Positions 25,350 through 33,742 of a stretch of DNA of 45,897 bases are shown one piece after another. A program made the translations under genes and the position numbers. This DNA comes from CAYFIW01 sp964343265 (GTDB taxonomy: Bacteria > Chloroflexota > Dehalococcoidia > Lucifugimonadales > UBA826). The stretch spans positions 1 to 45,897 of the forward strand of contig CAYFIW010000009.1 in NCBI GenBank assembly GCA_964343265.1, in the 5' to 3' direction. The notes under the pieces were generated by a model that saw nothing but the letters and a program-made list of their open reading frames with translations, was not told the origin of the DNA and ran no database searches. The stretch's first letter is position 1. Each line of letters opens with the position of its first letter.

Positions 25350-26366
25350 TTATTCATGTTGAACTGTAAGTATCCACATTGGCTCATTGCCAACTTCATA
25401 TCGATCTATCAATTCCAATGCCCCCTGATCATCAATCTTGAACGCTGATACAAATCCAGAATCCAACCCGGCTGAATATAAATATTGACCTGTTAAGTCT
25501 ATAGCTAAAACTCTCGGAACAGGTTCCGTATATGTTCTACCATTTTGAGCAATTAAACCCGTTTTTGAATCAACAATAAATCCAGCAATGGAATCATGAC
25601 CCCTGTTAGGAGCAAACAAATATTTTCCGTCAGGTGTAATCTTTATCTGAGCACAACTATTAACTCCACCGTAGTGCATTGGTAAAGTTGTTTCTGTTTG
25701 AAGTTCTAGCATGCTACCTGTATTTGGGTCGTAAGAATAAGAAGTAACGCTACATTCCTGTTCATTTGAAAAGTATGCAAACTTTCCATTTGGATGAAAA
25801 ACATAGTGCCTTGGGCCTCTATTATCCGGTTGTCTGACCTGCTCAGGCTGGTTTGGTATCAATTCTCCATTGGTTTGGTCAAATTTAAATAGCTTTATGG
25901 TATTTAATCCTTCCTCACCCGCGATATGGGGTAACATGACAAACTTGTTAGCATCGTCAGCAATAACACAATGCGCACCAGGCCCGGTAGGGATCCAATT
26001 AACTTCACCTTCAAAATCACCATGATGAATCTTTTGGACACTAACAGCACCTGCATTGTAGTAAGCCCCAAAGATATATTGTTTGTTTTTATCCAGGGAT
26101 ATGTAGCAAGGATCACCGAGCAGTTCAGGGCTGTCTGCATAGTGGTTGAGAGAGCCATCGGTGTAATCAATAAAATAAGAAGACATAATTGGAACGTCCC
26201 TTCTGCCAATATAGAGGATATGATTTTCATCATCGATATCCAGTGGTGCCGGTCGACCGCCAACAGAAGTTTCAGACAGGAAATTTAATCTTCCGCTCAA
26301 GGAATCAATCTCCCAAGATGAAACACAATCATCGCCAGCCAACGCCATAAATAAAAATTGTCTCAT
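25350..26366 (-). CDS. lactonase family seven-bladed beta-propeller protein
   Basis: About 338 residues of the 6-phosphogluconolactonase (Pgl)-like propeller family, which opens sugar or other lactones. Repeated blades are seen in GGRPAPLDIDDENHILYIG, DPCYISLDKNKQYIFGAYYNAG, GPRHYVFHPNGKFAYFSNE, and KITPDGKYLFAPNRGHDSIA; the last, with its NRG(H)DS, is the most diagnostic. The ATG at 26366 follows GGTGGGGG by seven bases; an upstream start at 26429 would lack a binding site. It is the first gene of the run lactonase-coxS-coxL-coxM-crotonase, which suggests that the hydroxylase and a lactone intermediate share a pathway. No signal peptide is evident. Confidence 0.87.
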   Translation of the reverse strand: MRQFLFMALAGDDCVSSWEIDSLSGRLNFLSETSVGGRPAPLDIDDENHILYIGRRDVPIMSSYFIDYTDGSLNHYADSPELLGDPCYISLDKNKQYIFGAYYNAGAVSVQKIHHGDFEGEVNWIPTGPGAHCVIADDANKFVMLPHIAGEEGLNTIKLFKFDQTNGELIPNQPEQVRQPDNRGPRHYVFHPNGKFAYFSNEQECSVTSYSYDPNTGSMLELQTETTLPMHYGGVNSCAQIKITPDGKYLFAPNRGHDSIAGFIVDSKTGLIAQNGRTYTEPVPRVLAIDLTGQYLYSAGLDSGFVSAFKIDDQGALELIDRYEVGNEPMWILTVQHE

Positions 26367-26458
26367 GAAGGTACCCCCACCAATCGTAGTGGTTATAGAA
26401 AATATTCTCAGATCAATCTTAACAGGCAAAAAAGAATACCCATATTCCGCAGAATTAG

Positions 26459-26490
26459 ATTATATGATTCCCAAAGAATACTTTGGGCAA
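26459..26490 (-). promoter_or_regulatory. promoter with inverted repeat before the lactonase-molybdenum operon
   Basis: On the minus strand TTGCCC (26490-26485) and a consensus TATAAT (26464-26459) are 20 bases apart, longer than usual. A perfect inverted repeat, CCCAAAG-4-CTTTGGG (26470-26487), overlaps the -35 box and fills much of the spacer. Long spacers with an operator between the boxes are typical of MerR-family activation, but a plain repressor is equally possible. The same repeat lies about 52 bases upstream of the MATE start on the other strand, so it could control both. Confidence 0.45.
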
Positions 26491-26539
26491 TAGAATTGTT
26501 TGGATGTACAAATGATTCAATGGAAGGCAATCAACATTA

Positions 26540-27964
26540 GTGAGTAAATCTGAACAACAGAATGAAAGTTTTTTTAGGAAACGTTGGTCAAGAGAAAATG
26601 GTTATAAACAAGTTCTCTTAATCGCGTTCCCTTTAGTTTTAAGTACCGGATCATGGTCCATCCAACAATTCGTAGACAGAATGTATCTTTCATGGTACTC
26701 ACCTGATGCTTTGGCTGCTGCGATGCCCACCGGAATCCTTAGCTTTACTATAGTCGCTATTTTTCTTGGCACTTCCGGCTATGCTAGCACTTTTGTTGCT
26801 CAATATACTGGAGCTGGGAGACCCGAAAGAGTCGGTCCTGCAATGTGGCAAGGAATTTATTTTGCAATTATAGGTGGACTAGTAGTCTCCTCCACTTTCT
26901 TCCTTGCTGACCCTATTTTTGATGCTGTTGGCCACGAGGATAATGTTAAATCACTTGAGAAGGAATACTGGAAGTATCTTGCGATAGGAGGATTCCTACC
27001 AATAAGCAGGGCAGCTGTCTCATCATTCTTTAACGGAAGGGGTAAGACATATCCCGTCATGTGGGCAAGTCTGGCTGGCATGTCGATGAACGTGATTTTA
27101 AATTACATACTAATTTTTGGAAAACTGGGCTTTCCTGAAATGGGAATAGGGGGAGCGGGATTAGCTACGATCATATCGGAAATGTTCAGCTTAATTATTC
27201 TTTTCTATATGGCTCTTTCAGGAGAAAACAATGCTAGGTTCAACACAATTTCAGGCTGTCGTTTCGATAAGCCATTGTTTCTAAGACTAATCAGATTTGG
27301 AATGCCAAACGGCATCCAGTTTTTTCTAGACATAGCCGCTTTTTCTATTTTCATCCTACTTATCGGCAGGCTTGGCACTCCGGAATTAGCAGCTTCAAAC
27401 ATTGCATTAAACGTCAGCATGCTCTCATTTATGCCTATGATCGGTATGGGAATCACAGTGTCAATATTGGTCGGACAATCGTTGGGTGGTAACAGACCAG
27501 ACATGGCCAACAGAGCTACGTTCTCTGCAATGCAAATGGCATTTATATATATGGGCAGTATTGCTTGTTTATATCTAGTTGTACCTCAATTATTTATATA
27601 TCCATTTTCTGCTAATGCAGATCCTGTTGAATTTCAAGAGATTAAAGTCCACGCCATGACAGCCATGAAATTCGTTGCTGCCTGGGCTCTTCTGGATTCC
27701 ATAGCCATAGTAATATCATCGGCATTAAAGGGGGCTGGAGACACAAAATTTATCATGTTGGCAATAATTGGACTGTCTATTATTTTCTTGATATTACCAA
27801 CTTACCTCGCTCTAGAAGTATTTGATCTAGGCTTGAAAGCTGCATGGTCGGCTGGATTGGCTTATATAATCAGTTTGTCTGTTGCATACGGCCTCAGATA
27901 TAAATCTGGAAAATGGATGTCTATGAGAGTAATAGAGCAACCGTCGTCGCTTCATAAAGAATAA
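26540..27964 (+). CDS. MATE-family efflux transporter
   Basis: A 474-residue membrane protein with 12 predicted helices in two similar halves, of the multidrug and toxic compound extrusion family; it exports organic compounds in exchange for Na+ or H+. Helix 1 reads VLLIAFPLVLSTGSWSIQQF followed by VDRMYLSWYSPDALAAA, the typical first pair. The second half starts at PLFLRLIRFGMPNGIQFFLDI. The start is GTG, with GGAAGG 12 bases before it, a slightly long spacing. The gene is divergent from the lactonase operon and is followed by a perfect stem-loop before the sulfatase. Confidence 0.9.
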   Translation: MSKSEQQNESFFRKRWSRENGYKQVLLIAFPLVLSTGSWSIQQFVDRMYLSWYSPDALAAAMPTGILSFTIVAIFLGTSGYASTFVAQYTGAGRPERVGPAMWQGIYFAIIGGLVVSSTFFLADPIFDAVGHEDNVKSLEKEYWKYLAIGGFLPISRAAVSSFFNGRGKTYPVMWASLAGMSMNVILNYILIFGKLGFPEMGIGGAGLATIISEMFSLIILFYMALSGENNARFNTISGCRFDKPLFLRLIRFGMPNGIQFFLDIAAFSIFILLIGRLGTPELAASNIALNVSMLSFMPMIGMGITVSILVGQSLGGNRPDMANRATFSAMQMAFIYMGSIACLYLVVPQLFIYPFSANADPVEFQEIKVHAMTAMKFVAAWALLDSIAIVISSALKGAGDTKFIMLAIIGLSIIFLILPTYLALEVFDLGLKAAWSAGLAYIISLSVAYGLRYKSGKWMSMRVIEQPSSLHKE

Positions 27965-27970
27965 TCTGTC

Positions 27971-27997
27971 AGTAAATTCTTTGTGTAAGAATTTACT
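27971..27997. terminator. perfect 11-bp stem-loop between MATE and sulfatase genes
   Basis: AGTAAATTCTT (27971-27981) and AAGAATTTACT (27987-27997) are exact reverse complements around the five-base loop TGTGT. It begins six bases after the MATE stop codon and ends 23 bases before the sulfatase ATG. The stem is AT-rich and lacks a following T run, so a weak terminator, a transcript-stabilising hairpin or an operator for the sulfatase are all possible. Confidence 0.55.
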
Positions 27998-28020
27998 TGG
28001 AAACTTATTTGGAGAGGAAT

Positions 28021-29343
28021 ATGTCAAAAAAGCAACCTAACATAATATTGATCATGTCGGATGACCTTGGTTATGAAGTAGTTGGAGCAAACGGGGGAAC
28101 CTCTTACAAAACTCCCCATTTAGATAAACTTGCTCAATCCGGAATGCGATTTGAAAATGCACATGTGATGCCTCTGTGCACTCCAACCAGGGTATCGATG
28201 ATGACAGGCAAATACAATTTCAGAAATTACATTGGATTCGGACTAATTAAACCCGGTGAAATAACATTTGGTCATCTCATGTCAGAAGCCGGCTACAACA
28301 CTTGTATATCTGGGAAATGGCAACTTTTTTCATACAACCCACCAGACCAAGAACCTGAAATGCGATCAAAAGGCCAGAGAATTGAGGACTCAGGATTCGA
28401 TGAATATTGCGTCTGGCACGCACATCACACTGAAGAAAAAGGATCTCGATATAAGAACCCTGTCATATATCAAAATGGAGAATTCAGAACCGATACAGAG
28501 GGAAGATATGGGGAAGATATTTTCCATGAATATATCGAAGATTTTATTGATCGCAATAAAGACGACGATAATCCATTTTTTGTGTACTGGCCAATGGCCG
28601 CCACCCACAAACCTCATGAACCAACGCCAGACAGTCCTGAATGGGATTCTTTTGACCCCCCAGCCAATAGAACGATAGGAGCCAAAACGTTCGACGAACT
28701 TGAGGGATGGCAAACAGAGTCAGCAACGGACGATCCTCGTTTCTACAAAGATATGGTCGAATATCACGACAAAGTCATTGGCAAATTATTAGATTATCTC
28801 GACACAAATAACTTAAGTGAAGAAACATTGGTAATTTATGTTGGCGACAACGGCAGCCCACACGATGTTTGCTCGATGGTTCACGAACATAATGAAATAT
28901 GTGGGGGCAAAGGAAAAACCAACGACCGAGGAACTCATGTCCCCTTGATATGCAGCATGCCCGGAACGATACCTTCCGGTAGCGTTCAAATAGACATGGT
29001 GGAATCCACCGATTTTTTGCCCACTATGTTTGAGGCCGCAGGTCTAAATTTTCCACCTGATTACTTGATAGATGGAGTTTCATTTTATCCTCAACTTACT
29101 GGCCAAAAAGGAAATCCAAGGGACTGGATGTTTTTTCATTTCGAACCCATGAATGCCAGATCTCCGGAAAAAAGCAGAATCAGGTTTATCAGAGATCATA
29201 AATGGAAACTATATGAAACTGGGGAACTATATGATTTGAAGTCTGATCTAGATGAAGACTTGCCCATTTATGAATCTGAGGACACACCAGACCAGGCATT
29301 AGCAAGAGCCCACCTAAAGCCTGTATTTGACGACATGAAATGA
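28021..29343 (+). CDS. type I sulfatase (arylsulfatase family)
   Basis: Hydrolyses an organic sulfate ester, releasing sulfate; 440 residues from the ATG at 28021, which follows GGAGAGGAAT. The metal-binding Asp pair is in IMSDDLGYE; Cys53 in PLCTPTRVSMMTGK matches the CxPxR signature in which Cys is oxidised to formylglycine. Further landmarks are GKWQLF, VYVGDNGSPHDV, and GGKGKTNDRGTHVPLI. No signal peptide is evident, unusual for sulfatases that attack external polymers, so an imported small sulfate ester is possible. The formylglycine-generating enzyme is not in this window. It lies after the MATE exporter on the same strand. Confidence 0.92.
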   Translation: MSKKQPNIILIMSDDLGYEVVGANGGTSYKTPHLDKLAQSGMRFENAHVMPLCTPTRVSMMTGKYNFRNYIGFGLIKPGEITFGHLMSEAGYNTCISGKWQLFSYNPPDQEPEMRSKGQRIEDSGFDEYCVWHAHHTEEKGSRYKNPVIYQNGEFRTDTEGRYGEDIFHEYIEDFIDRNKDDDNPFFVYWPMAATHKPHEPTPDSPEWDSFDPPANRTIGAKTFDELEGWQTESATDDPRFYKDMVEYHDKVIGKLLDYLDTNNLSEETLVIYVGDNGSPHDVCSMVHEHNEICGGKGKTNDRGTHVPLICSMPGTIPSGSVQIDMVESTDFLPTMFEAAGLNFPPDYLIDGVSFYPQLTGQKGNPRDWMFFHFEPMNARSPEKSRIRFIRDHKWKLYETGELYDLKSDLDEDLPIYESEDTPDQALARAHLKPVFDDMK

Positions 29344-29379
29344 CTTTTTAGCATCTCACAATATCAAGAAAAGGTCTTA

Positions 29380-29787
29380 TTATTCGTCCTTTGAAAGGTT
29401 AATGGAAGCGGAGTTAATGCAATATCGAAGACCAGTAGGTTGAGGACCATCAGGAAAAACGTGCCCAAGATGTGCTCCGCATGATTGACACATCACTTCT
29501 GTCCGGATCATACCGAACGAATTATCTGTCTCTTCTTCAATTTGATCTTCAACCATAGGAGCGTAAAAACTGGGCCAACCACACATTGAATCAAACTTGG
29601 CATCAGAGGAGAATAAATCCTCACCACAACAAATACATTGATAGACACCCTCTTCATTTGTATTCCAGTACTCTCCAGTGAAGGCTCTCTCTGTCGCTTT
29701 ATTTCGAGTAACTTCGTACTGAAGTGGAGTTAGTTTTTCTTTATACTGCTCATCTTCCCTGGGGTCTAAACTACTTGCATCTACCAT
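29380..29787 (-). CDS. msrB: peptide-methionine (R)-S-oxide reductase
   Basis: Repairs oxidised methionine by reducing the R-sulfoxide; 135 residues, single-domain MsrB. The catalytic Cys123 is in LRYCINSASI; Cys69 in MCGWPSF is the likely resolving cysteine. Two CxxC pairs (Cys51/Cys54 and Cys100/Cys103) form the structural zinc site found in many members. TGGAGA lies eight bases before the ATG. It is convergent with the sulfatase and divergent from a luciferase-like gene. Confidence 0.95.
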   Translation of the reverse strand: MVDASSLDPREDEQYKEKLTPLQYEVTRNKATERAFTGEYWNTNEEGVYQCICCGEDLFSSDAKFDSMCGWPSFYAPMVEDQIEEETDNSFGMIRTEVMCQSCGAHLGHVFPDGPQPTGLRYCINSASINLSKDE

Positions 29788-29851
29788 TACAAATCTCCAG
29801 GATTCACATTTTTTACTATCTTACAGTTCCCCTAAATTTTTGATTCCGCCA

Positions 29852-29863
29852 GAGTACGTACTC
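29852..29863. promoter_or_regulatory. 12-bp palindrome upstream of msrB
   Basis: GAGTACGTACTC is its own reverse complement, located 64 bases before the msrB ATG. A perfect -35-like TTGACA on the minus strand (29877-29872) lies just upstream, without a matching -10. The rest of this 230-base region is AT-rich with nothing else I can support. Confidence 0.3.
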
Positions 29864-30017
29864 CAACATGCTGTCAAATAATATCATCAAACCAATAAAT
29901 ACATCTAAAGAAATGAATCCACTTAGAATCGGAGAATCCGTTGTAGAATTCTAGACTTACTGACTAGTACGGGAGTCTCATATTACAAAACTGATCTTGA
30001 GGAATAAATAAAATAAT

Positions 30018-31148
30018 ATGCAATACGGAGTATTCGATCATATAGAACCTGTACAAGGCATACCTTTAAGTGAAATCTATGAACTTAGATTGAAACAGCT
30101 AGAGGTATTTGATCAAAGCGGTTTTTATGCCTACCATCTTGCTGAGCATCATACTCCTGCTGTCCACAGTCTTGCTCCTTCTCAAAACGTGTTCCTAGCT
30201 GCTGCTTCACAACGTACTAGAGATCTTAGATTAGCCCCTTGCGTATATGTTTTACCGTTGCACCACCCAATTAGGCTAATAGAAGAAATAAGCATGCTCG
30301 ATCACCTAAGCAATGGAAGGTTAGAAATAGGAGTTGGACGTGGGGGCGTCATGGAAGCCTTTTTTTGGGGTCAAGATTCAGATTCAGATACTAACTACAA
30401 ACGTTATCTTGAAACACTTGATGTAGTGAAGCAAGGGTTGGGATCAGAATCTCTTACATATGATGGTGAACACTACCACTTTGATAACTTACCAATGAGA
30501 CTCACCCCCATACAAAAACCATATCCCCCTCTTTGGTACATGCGTAATGCAGAAACTGCTGCTATAGAGGGAATGAACACAATTGTGGTGGGAACCCTGA
30601 ATAGTCTTCATCGGGAAACCACACGATATAAACGTGTTTGGGATGAAACCCATGGCAAAGAATCTCTTACAATACAAAACCAGACACCAAAAATCGGACT
30701 TGTGGTTCATATGGTAATTGCTGATACAGACAATGAAGCTATTGAAATCGCCACACCAGCCTGGGAAAAATATCGATGGAACCTAGGAGCCCCTAGAAGA
30801 ATTGAGGCGGAAAAAAGAGGCTTGACCCAATTTCAAAATAGTAATGATGGATCATTTGGATTTGTAGGCGATAGACCCGTCAATCTTCCTGACAGAGAAA
30901 CTCGTAAAGATATTGAAGCAGAACTAGAGAGATTTGACAGTCAATCTGATAGCCACGACCCCACACGACTTGGAGGGGTTGCATTAGCAGGATCTTCAGA
31001 CTCAGTAAAACGTTATATGGAGGAATACATCGCCACAGGTGCCAATTATTTTATGTGTTCATTTCAATGGGGAGACCTATCACATGAGAATGCTATGAAG
31101 TCTATAGAATTATTTTCCGAAAAAATCATGCCGATATACGTCAGCTAA
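30018..31148 (+). CDS. luciferase-like (LLM class) flavin-dependent monooxygenase
   Basis: A 376-residue flavin-dependent TIM-barrel protein of the bacterial luciferase type. It begins MQYGVFDHIEPVQG and has GFYAYHLAEHHTPAVHSLAPSQ (the AEHH motif of the luciferase branch), LRLAPCVYVLPLHHPIRLIEE and NGRLEIGVGRGG, which binds FMN. GAGGAA lies 13 bases upstream of the ATG, a long spacing. The next gene, 17 bases downstream, is another family member followed by a flavin reductase, so all three are probably one transcript sharing reduced flavin. The substrate is unknown. Confidence 0.9.
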   Translation: MQYGVFDHIEPVQGIPLSEIYELRLKQLEVFDQSGFYAYHLAEHHTPAVHSLAPSQNVFLAAASQRTRDLRLAPCVYVLPLHHPIRLIEEISMLDHLSNGRLEIGVGRGGVMEAFFWGQDSDSDTNYKRYLETLDVVKQGLGSESLTYDGEHYHFDNLPMRLTPIQKPYPPLWYMRNAETAAIEGMNTIVVGTLNSLHRETTRYKRVWDETHGKESLTIQNQTPKIGLVVHMVIADTDNEAIEIATPAWEKYRWNLGAPRRIEAEKRGLTQFQNSNDGSFGFVGDRPVNLPDRETRKDIEAELERFDSQSDSHDPTRLGGVALAGSSDSVKRYMEEYIATGANYFMCSFQWGDLSHENAMKSIELFSEKIMPIYVS

Positions 31149-31165
31149 ATACAGAGGAGTTTAAA

Positions 31166-32287
31166 TTGGACGTTGAAATTATAGGGATGATAGGCGCAAA
31201 AAGAGAGGGAAGTGGTCAGAAAGGTGCTGAAGTACACGTCATAGGTGGTGGTATAGATCCGGACTACATAATAGATTTCGCTAAAGTTCACGAAAACAGC
31301 GGATTCGACAAGGTTTTGGTTGGGTACACGTCCTCATCAGCAGATGGATTCATAGTTGCGATGCATGCAGCATCTAAAACTGAAAAACTTGGGTTTCTTA
31401 TTGCTCATCGTCCAGGTTTCGTTAGCCCGACAGTATTCGCTAGAAAAGCAGCAACTTTCGATCAAGTCACAGCAGGCAGACTCGCGATTCATATCATAAG
31501 TGGTGGTGGAGACTCCGAACAAAAAAGAGACGGAGACTTTGAAAATCACGATACGAGATATGCAAGATCCGGTGAATTCATGAATATACTTAAAAAATTA
31601 TGGTACTCAGAACAACCTATTGATCATCAAGGAGAATTTTACAAGTTCAAACAAGCTCAAAGCGATTTTACATGCTATCAGAAACCTCACATCCCATTGT
31701 ATTTTGGAGGTGCTTCAGAAGCCGCCTTACGAGTTGGTTCTCAAGAATGCAATGTCTATGCATTATGGGGAGAACCTCTGTCAGAGGTGAAAAGTAAAAT
31801 TTCAGATTTCAGATCAAGAGTTGCATCCGCTGGAAGAGACCCGAAATCAATAAGGTTTTCCATCTCCACACGTCCTATAGTTGCAGATACGGAATCAGAA
31901 GCATGGGATATAGCACACTCAACCCTTTCCTCAGTATTAAAGTCAAAACAAACGTCTATGCATGGTGCTGGAAAAGAGAGACTCGAGTCAGTTGGGTCAA
32001 AAAGGTTGGTTGATTTTGCCAAGAAAGGAGACATCTTGGATAAAAGGCTGTACATGCCTATTGCCGCAGCAACTGGGGGAGCAGGAAACACTACAGCCCT
32101 AGTGGGAACTGCCGAACAAGTAGTGGAATCCCTAATGGAATATTACAAAATTGGATGTTCAACAATTCTGATCCGAGGGTTCGACCCATATAACGACGCC
32201 ATCTACTGGGGCAAAGAGCTGATTCCCATGCTGAGAGAAAAAGTGAGAAAATACAAAAAATCTGATCGGACCACCACAAATGCATAA
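31166..32287 (+). CDS. SsuD-like FMNH2-dependent alkanesulfonate monooxygenase
   Basis: A 373-residue monooxygenase of the SsuD/SfnG type, in which FMNH2 and O2 release sulfite from a sulfonate or oxidise a sulfone. Landmarks are FDKVLVGYTSSSADGFIVA, LGFLIAHRPGFVSPTVFARK, the GRLAIHIISGGGDSEQKRDGD flavin-binding region, RYARSGEFMNILKKLW and PLYFGGASEAALRV. The start is TTG behind GAGGAG. Its stop overlaps the reductase start by eight bases, which supports a two-component pair. By context it could serve sulfur scavenging; an alternative carbon-oxidising role is possible, since many marine relatives are uncharacterised. Confidence 0.9.
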   Translation: MDVEIIGMIGAKREGSGQKGAEVHVIGGGIDPDYIIDFAKVHENSGFDKVLVGYTSSSADGFIVAMHAASKTEKLGFLIAHRPGFVSPTVFARKAATFDQVTAGRLAIHIISGGGDSEQKRDGDFENHDTRYARSGEFMNILKKLWYSEQPIDHQGEFYKFKQAQSDFTCYQKPHIPLYFGGASEAALRVGSQECNVYALWGEPLSEVKSKISDFRSRVASAGRDPKSIRFSISTRPIVADTESEAWDIAHSTLSSVLKSKQTSMHGAGKERLESVGSKRLVDFAKKGDILDKRLYMPIAAATGGAGNTTALVGTAEQVVESLMEYYKIGCSTILIRGFDPYNDAIYWGKELIPMLREKVRKYKKSDRTTTNA

Positions 32288-32804
32288 GAAAAAACTAGTA
32301 GTATCCGTTCTAGGTAGCCCTTTCCCAAAATCCTCTTCAGAAAGAATAGCTAACATAATCACTCGATCCCTATCTACTAAAAATTGGGAAACATATGTTG
32401 TTGACTTATCCTCAATGCCTTCGGATGCATTGCTGATGAGATCGCAGTCGCCATCCTTGAATCAGGCTATAGATAAAGTAATCTCATCGGACTTGGTAAT
32501 AGTTGCTAGCCCAACATATCGTGCTACCTACACTGGATTATTAAAAGCCTTCTTTGATCAATTTCCATCTGAGTCTTTAGCAAGCAATTTTGCACTACCA
32601 ATACAAACTGGTGGCTCTCCTGAACATTCATTGTCTACAGAGTACGGACTTGCTCCAATGCTACGTAGTTTAGGTGCATTGATTTTGTCTAACAGCATAT
32701 ATTCATGGGGGGATCACTGGATAGACGAAACTTCACCATCGGATGATCTAAAAAAAATAATCTCTAAGTCACTTACAGAAATCAGCAAATTAATTGAGGA
32801 ATAA
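32280..32804 (+). CDS. NAD(P)H-dependent FMN reductase, SsuE-like
   Basis: Supplies FMNH2 to its monooxygenase partner. The 174-residue flavodoxin-like protein has the LGSPFPKSSSERIAN phosphate loop, IVASPTYRATYTGLLKAFFDQ, and LPIQTGGSPEHSL, which match the SsuE/MsuE family. The ATG lies inside the end of the SsuD-like gene (eight-base overlap), so translation is coupled. It is the only flavin reductase seen among four luciferase-superfamily genes in the window, so it might serve others too. It is convergent with the CitE-like lyase gene, 12 bases between stops. Confidence 0.9.
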   Translation: MHKKKLVVSVLGSPFPKSSSERIANIITRSLSTKNWETYVVDLSSMPSDALLMRSQSPSLNQAIDKVISSDLVIVASPTYRATYTGLLKAFFDQFPSESLASNFALPIQTGGSPEHSLSTEYGLAPMLRSLGALILSNSIYSWGDHWIDETSPSDDLKKIISKSLTEISKLIEE

Positions 32805-32816
32805 ATAAATATGCCT

Positions 32817-33719
32817 TCAATCATCGAGCATATTTAATTGACGGGCTAACTCCAACATTTGCAAAGCGGTTTTCTCGTGGGCTATATCAACCATTCCTCC
32901 TCGATAAGAGACAGCGGCCCCACCACTTATCCGAGTCTTTTTCATCGCATCTACAAGACCTTTCCATTCCTCAATCTCCGCCTGGCTAGGAGAAAAAATC
33001 TCGTTCACAATTGGAACGTGTGATGGATGTATAACCGTCATCCCGTTATACCCAAGGTCTCTAGAATGGTTAGCAAAAGACATCAATCCTTCATGATCAT
33101 CAACATCTTGCCATAATCCGGTCATCGGATAAGGTACTCCTGCAGCCCTAGAGTCCAGTAATACTTTGGATCTTACAAAGAGAGTCTCAGTCCCCTCTGG
33201 TGTCCATCTGTAACCAAGCGCGCGGGCAATATCTCCTCCTCTTCCCCCACCAGCCCCCATGTGGGCAACACGAAGTGATGAGACACCAATTTCATATGCA
33301 GATCTCATACCTTTGGCCGTTTCAAGACCTGGGTCAATTAAAACGGTACCAACCTTTATTCCTTTGAATGTTTCCTCTTTAGTTATTAGGTCATCCAGCT
33401 TTAAAACATCCTCCGGTCCTTTGACCATCGGTAGAGTTATGGCATAGGTTCCATCTTGTATCGCAAATTCCAGATCTTTTTCCGTGAATCCCGTTTCCAT
33501 ATCATTAACCCTAACCATCACCGTCACACCACATGAAGAAAGTTCCGGTATCAACCTCGAAACTATTTCCCGTGCAGAATCCTTTTCCTCCGGTGGAACA
33601 GAATCCTCAAGATCCAATATCAATGCATCTGCACCGTATTTAGGTGCTTTACGAACCCAATCCTCTTTGTTTGCAGGCACGTACATCATTGTTCTTAAAG
33701 GTTTTGCAGCATCTCTCAT
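32817..33719 (-). CDS. HpcH/HpaI-type CoA-ester lyase (CitE/malyl-CoA lyase family)
   Basis: Splits or joins a beta-hydroxyacyl-CoA, for example malyl-CoA or citramalyl-CoA to acetyl-CoA plus a 2-oxo acid; 300 residues. Motifs are MYVPANKEDWVRKAP, LILDLEDSVPPEEKDSARE with metal-binding acids, VMVRVND with the active Arg, and GGDIARALGYRWTPEG. A family ETxxG region is IDPGLETAKGM. AGAGGTG lies before the ATG. The gene follows the CaiB/BaiF transferase by 23 bases on the same strand, suggesting that the transferase makes the CoA ester which this enzyme cleaves. Thioesterase activity is an alternative. Confidence 0.88.
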   Translation of the reverse strand: MRDAAKPLRTMMYVPANKEDWVRKAPKYGADALILDLEDSVPPEEKDSAREIVSRLIPELSSCGVTVMVRVNDMETGFTEKDLEFAIQDGTYAITLPMVKGPEDVLKLDDLITKEETFKGIKVGTVLIDPGLETAKGMRSAYEIGVSSLRVAHMGAGGGRGGDIARALGYRWTPEGTETLFVRSKVLLDSRAAGVPYPMTGLWQDVDDHEGLMSFANHSRDLGYNGMTVIHPSHVPIVNEIFSPSQAEIEEWKGLVDAMKKTRISGGAAVSYRGGMVDIAHEKTALQMLELARQLNMLDD

Positions 33720-33742
33720 AAAACACCTCTGAATTAGATCCT

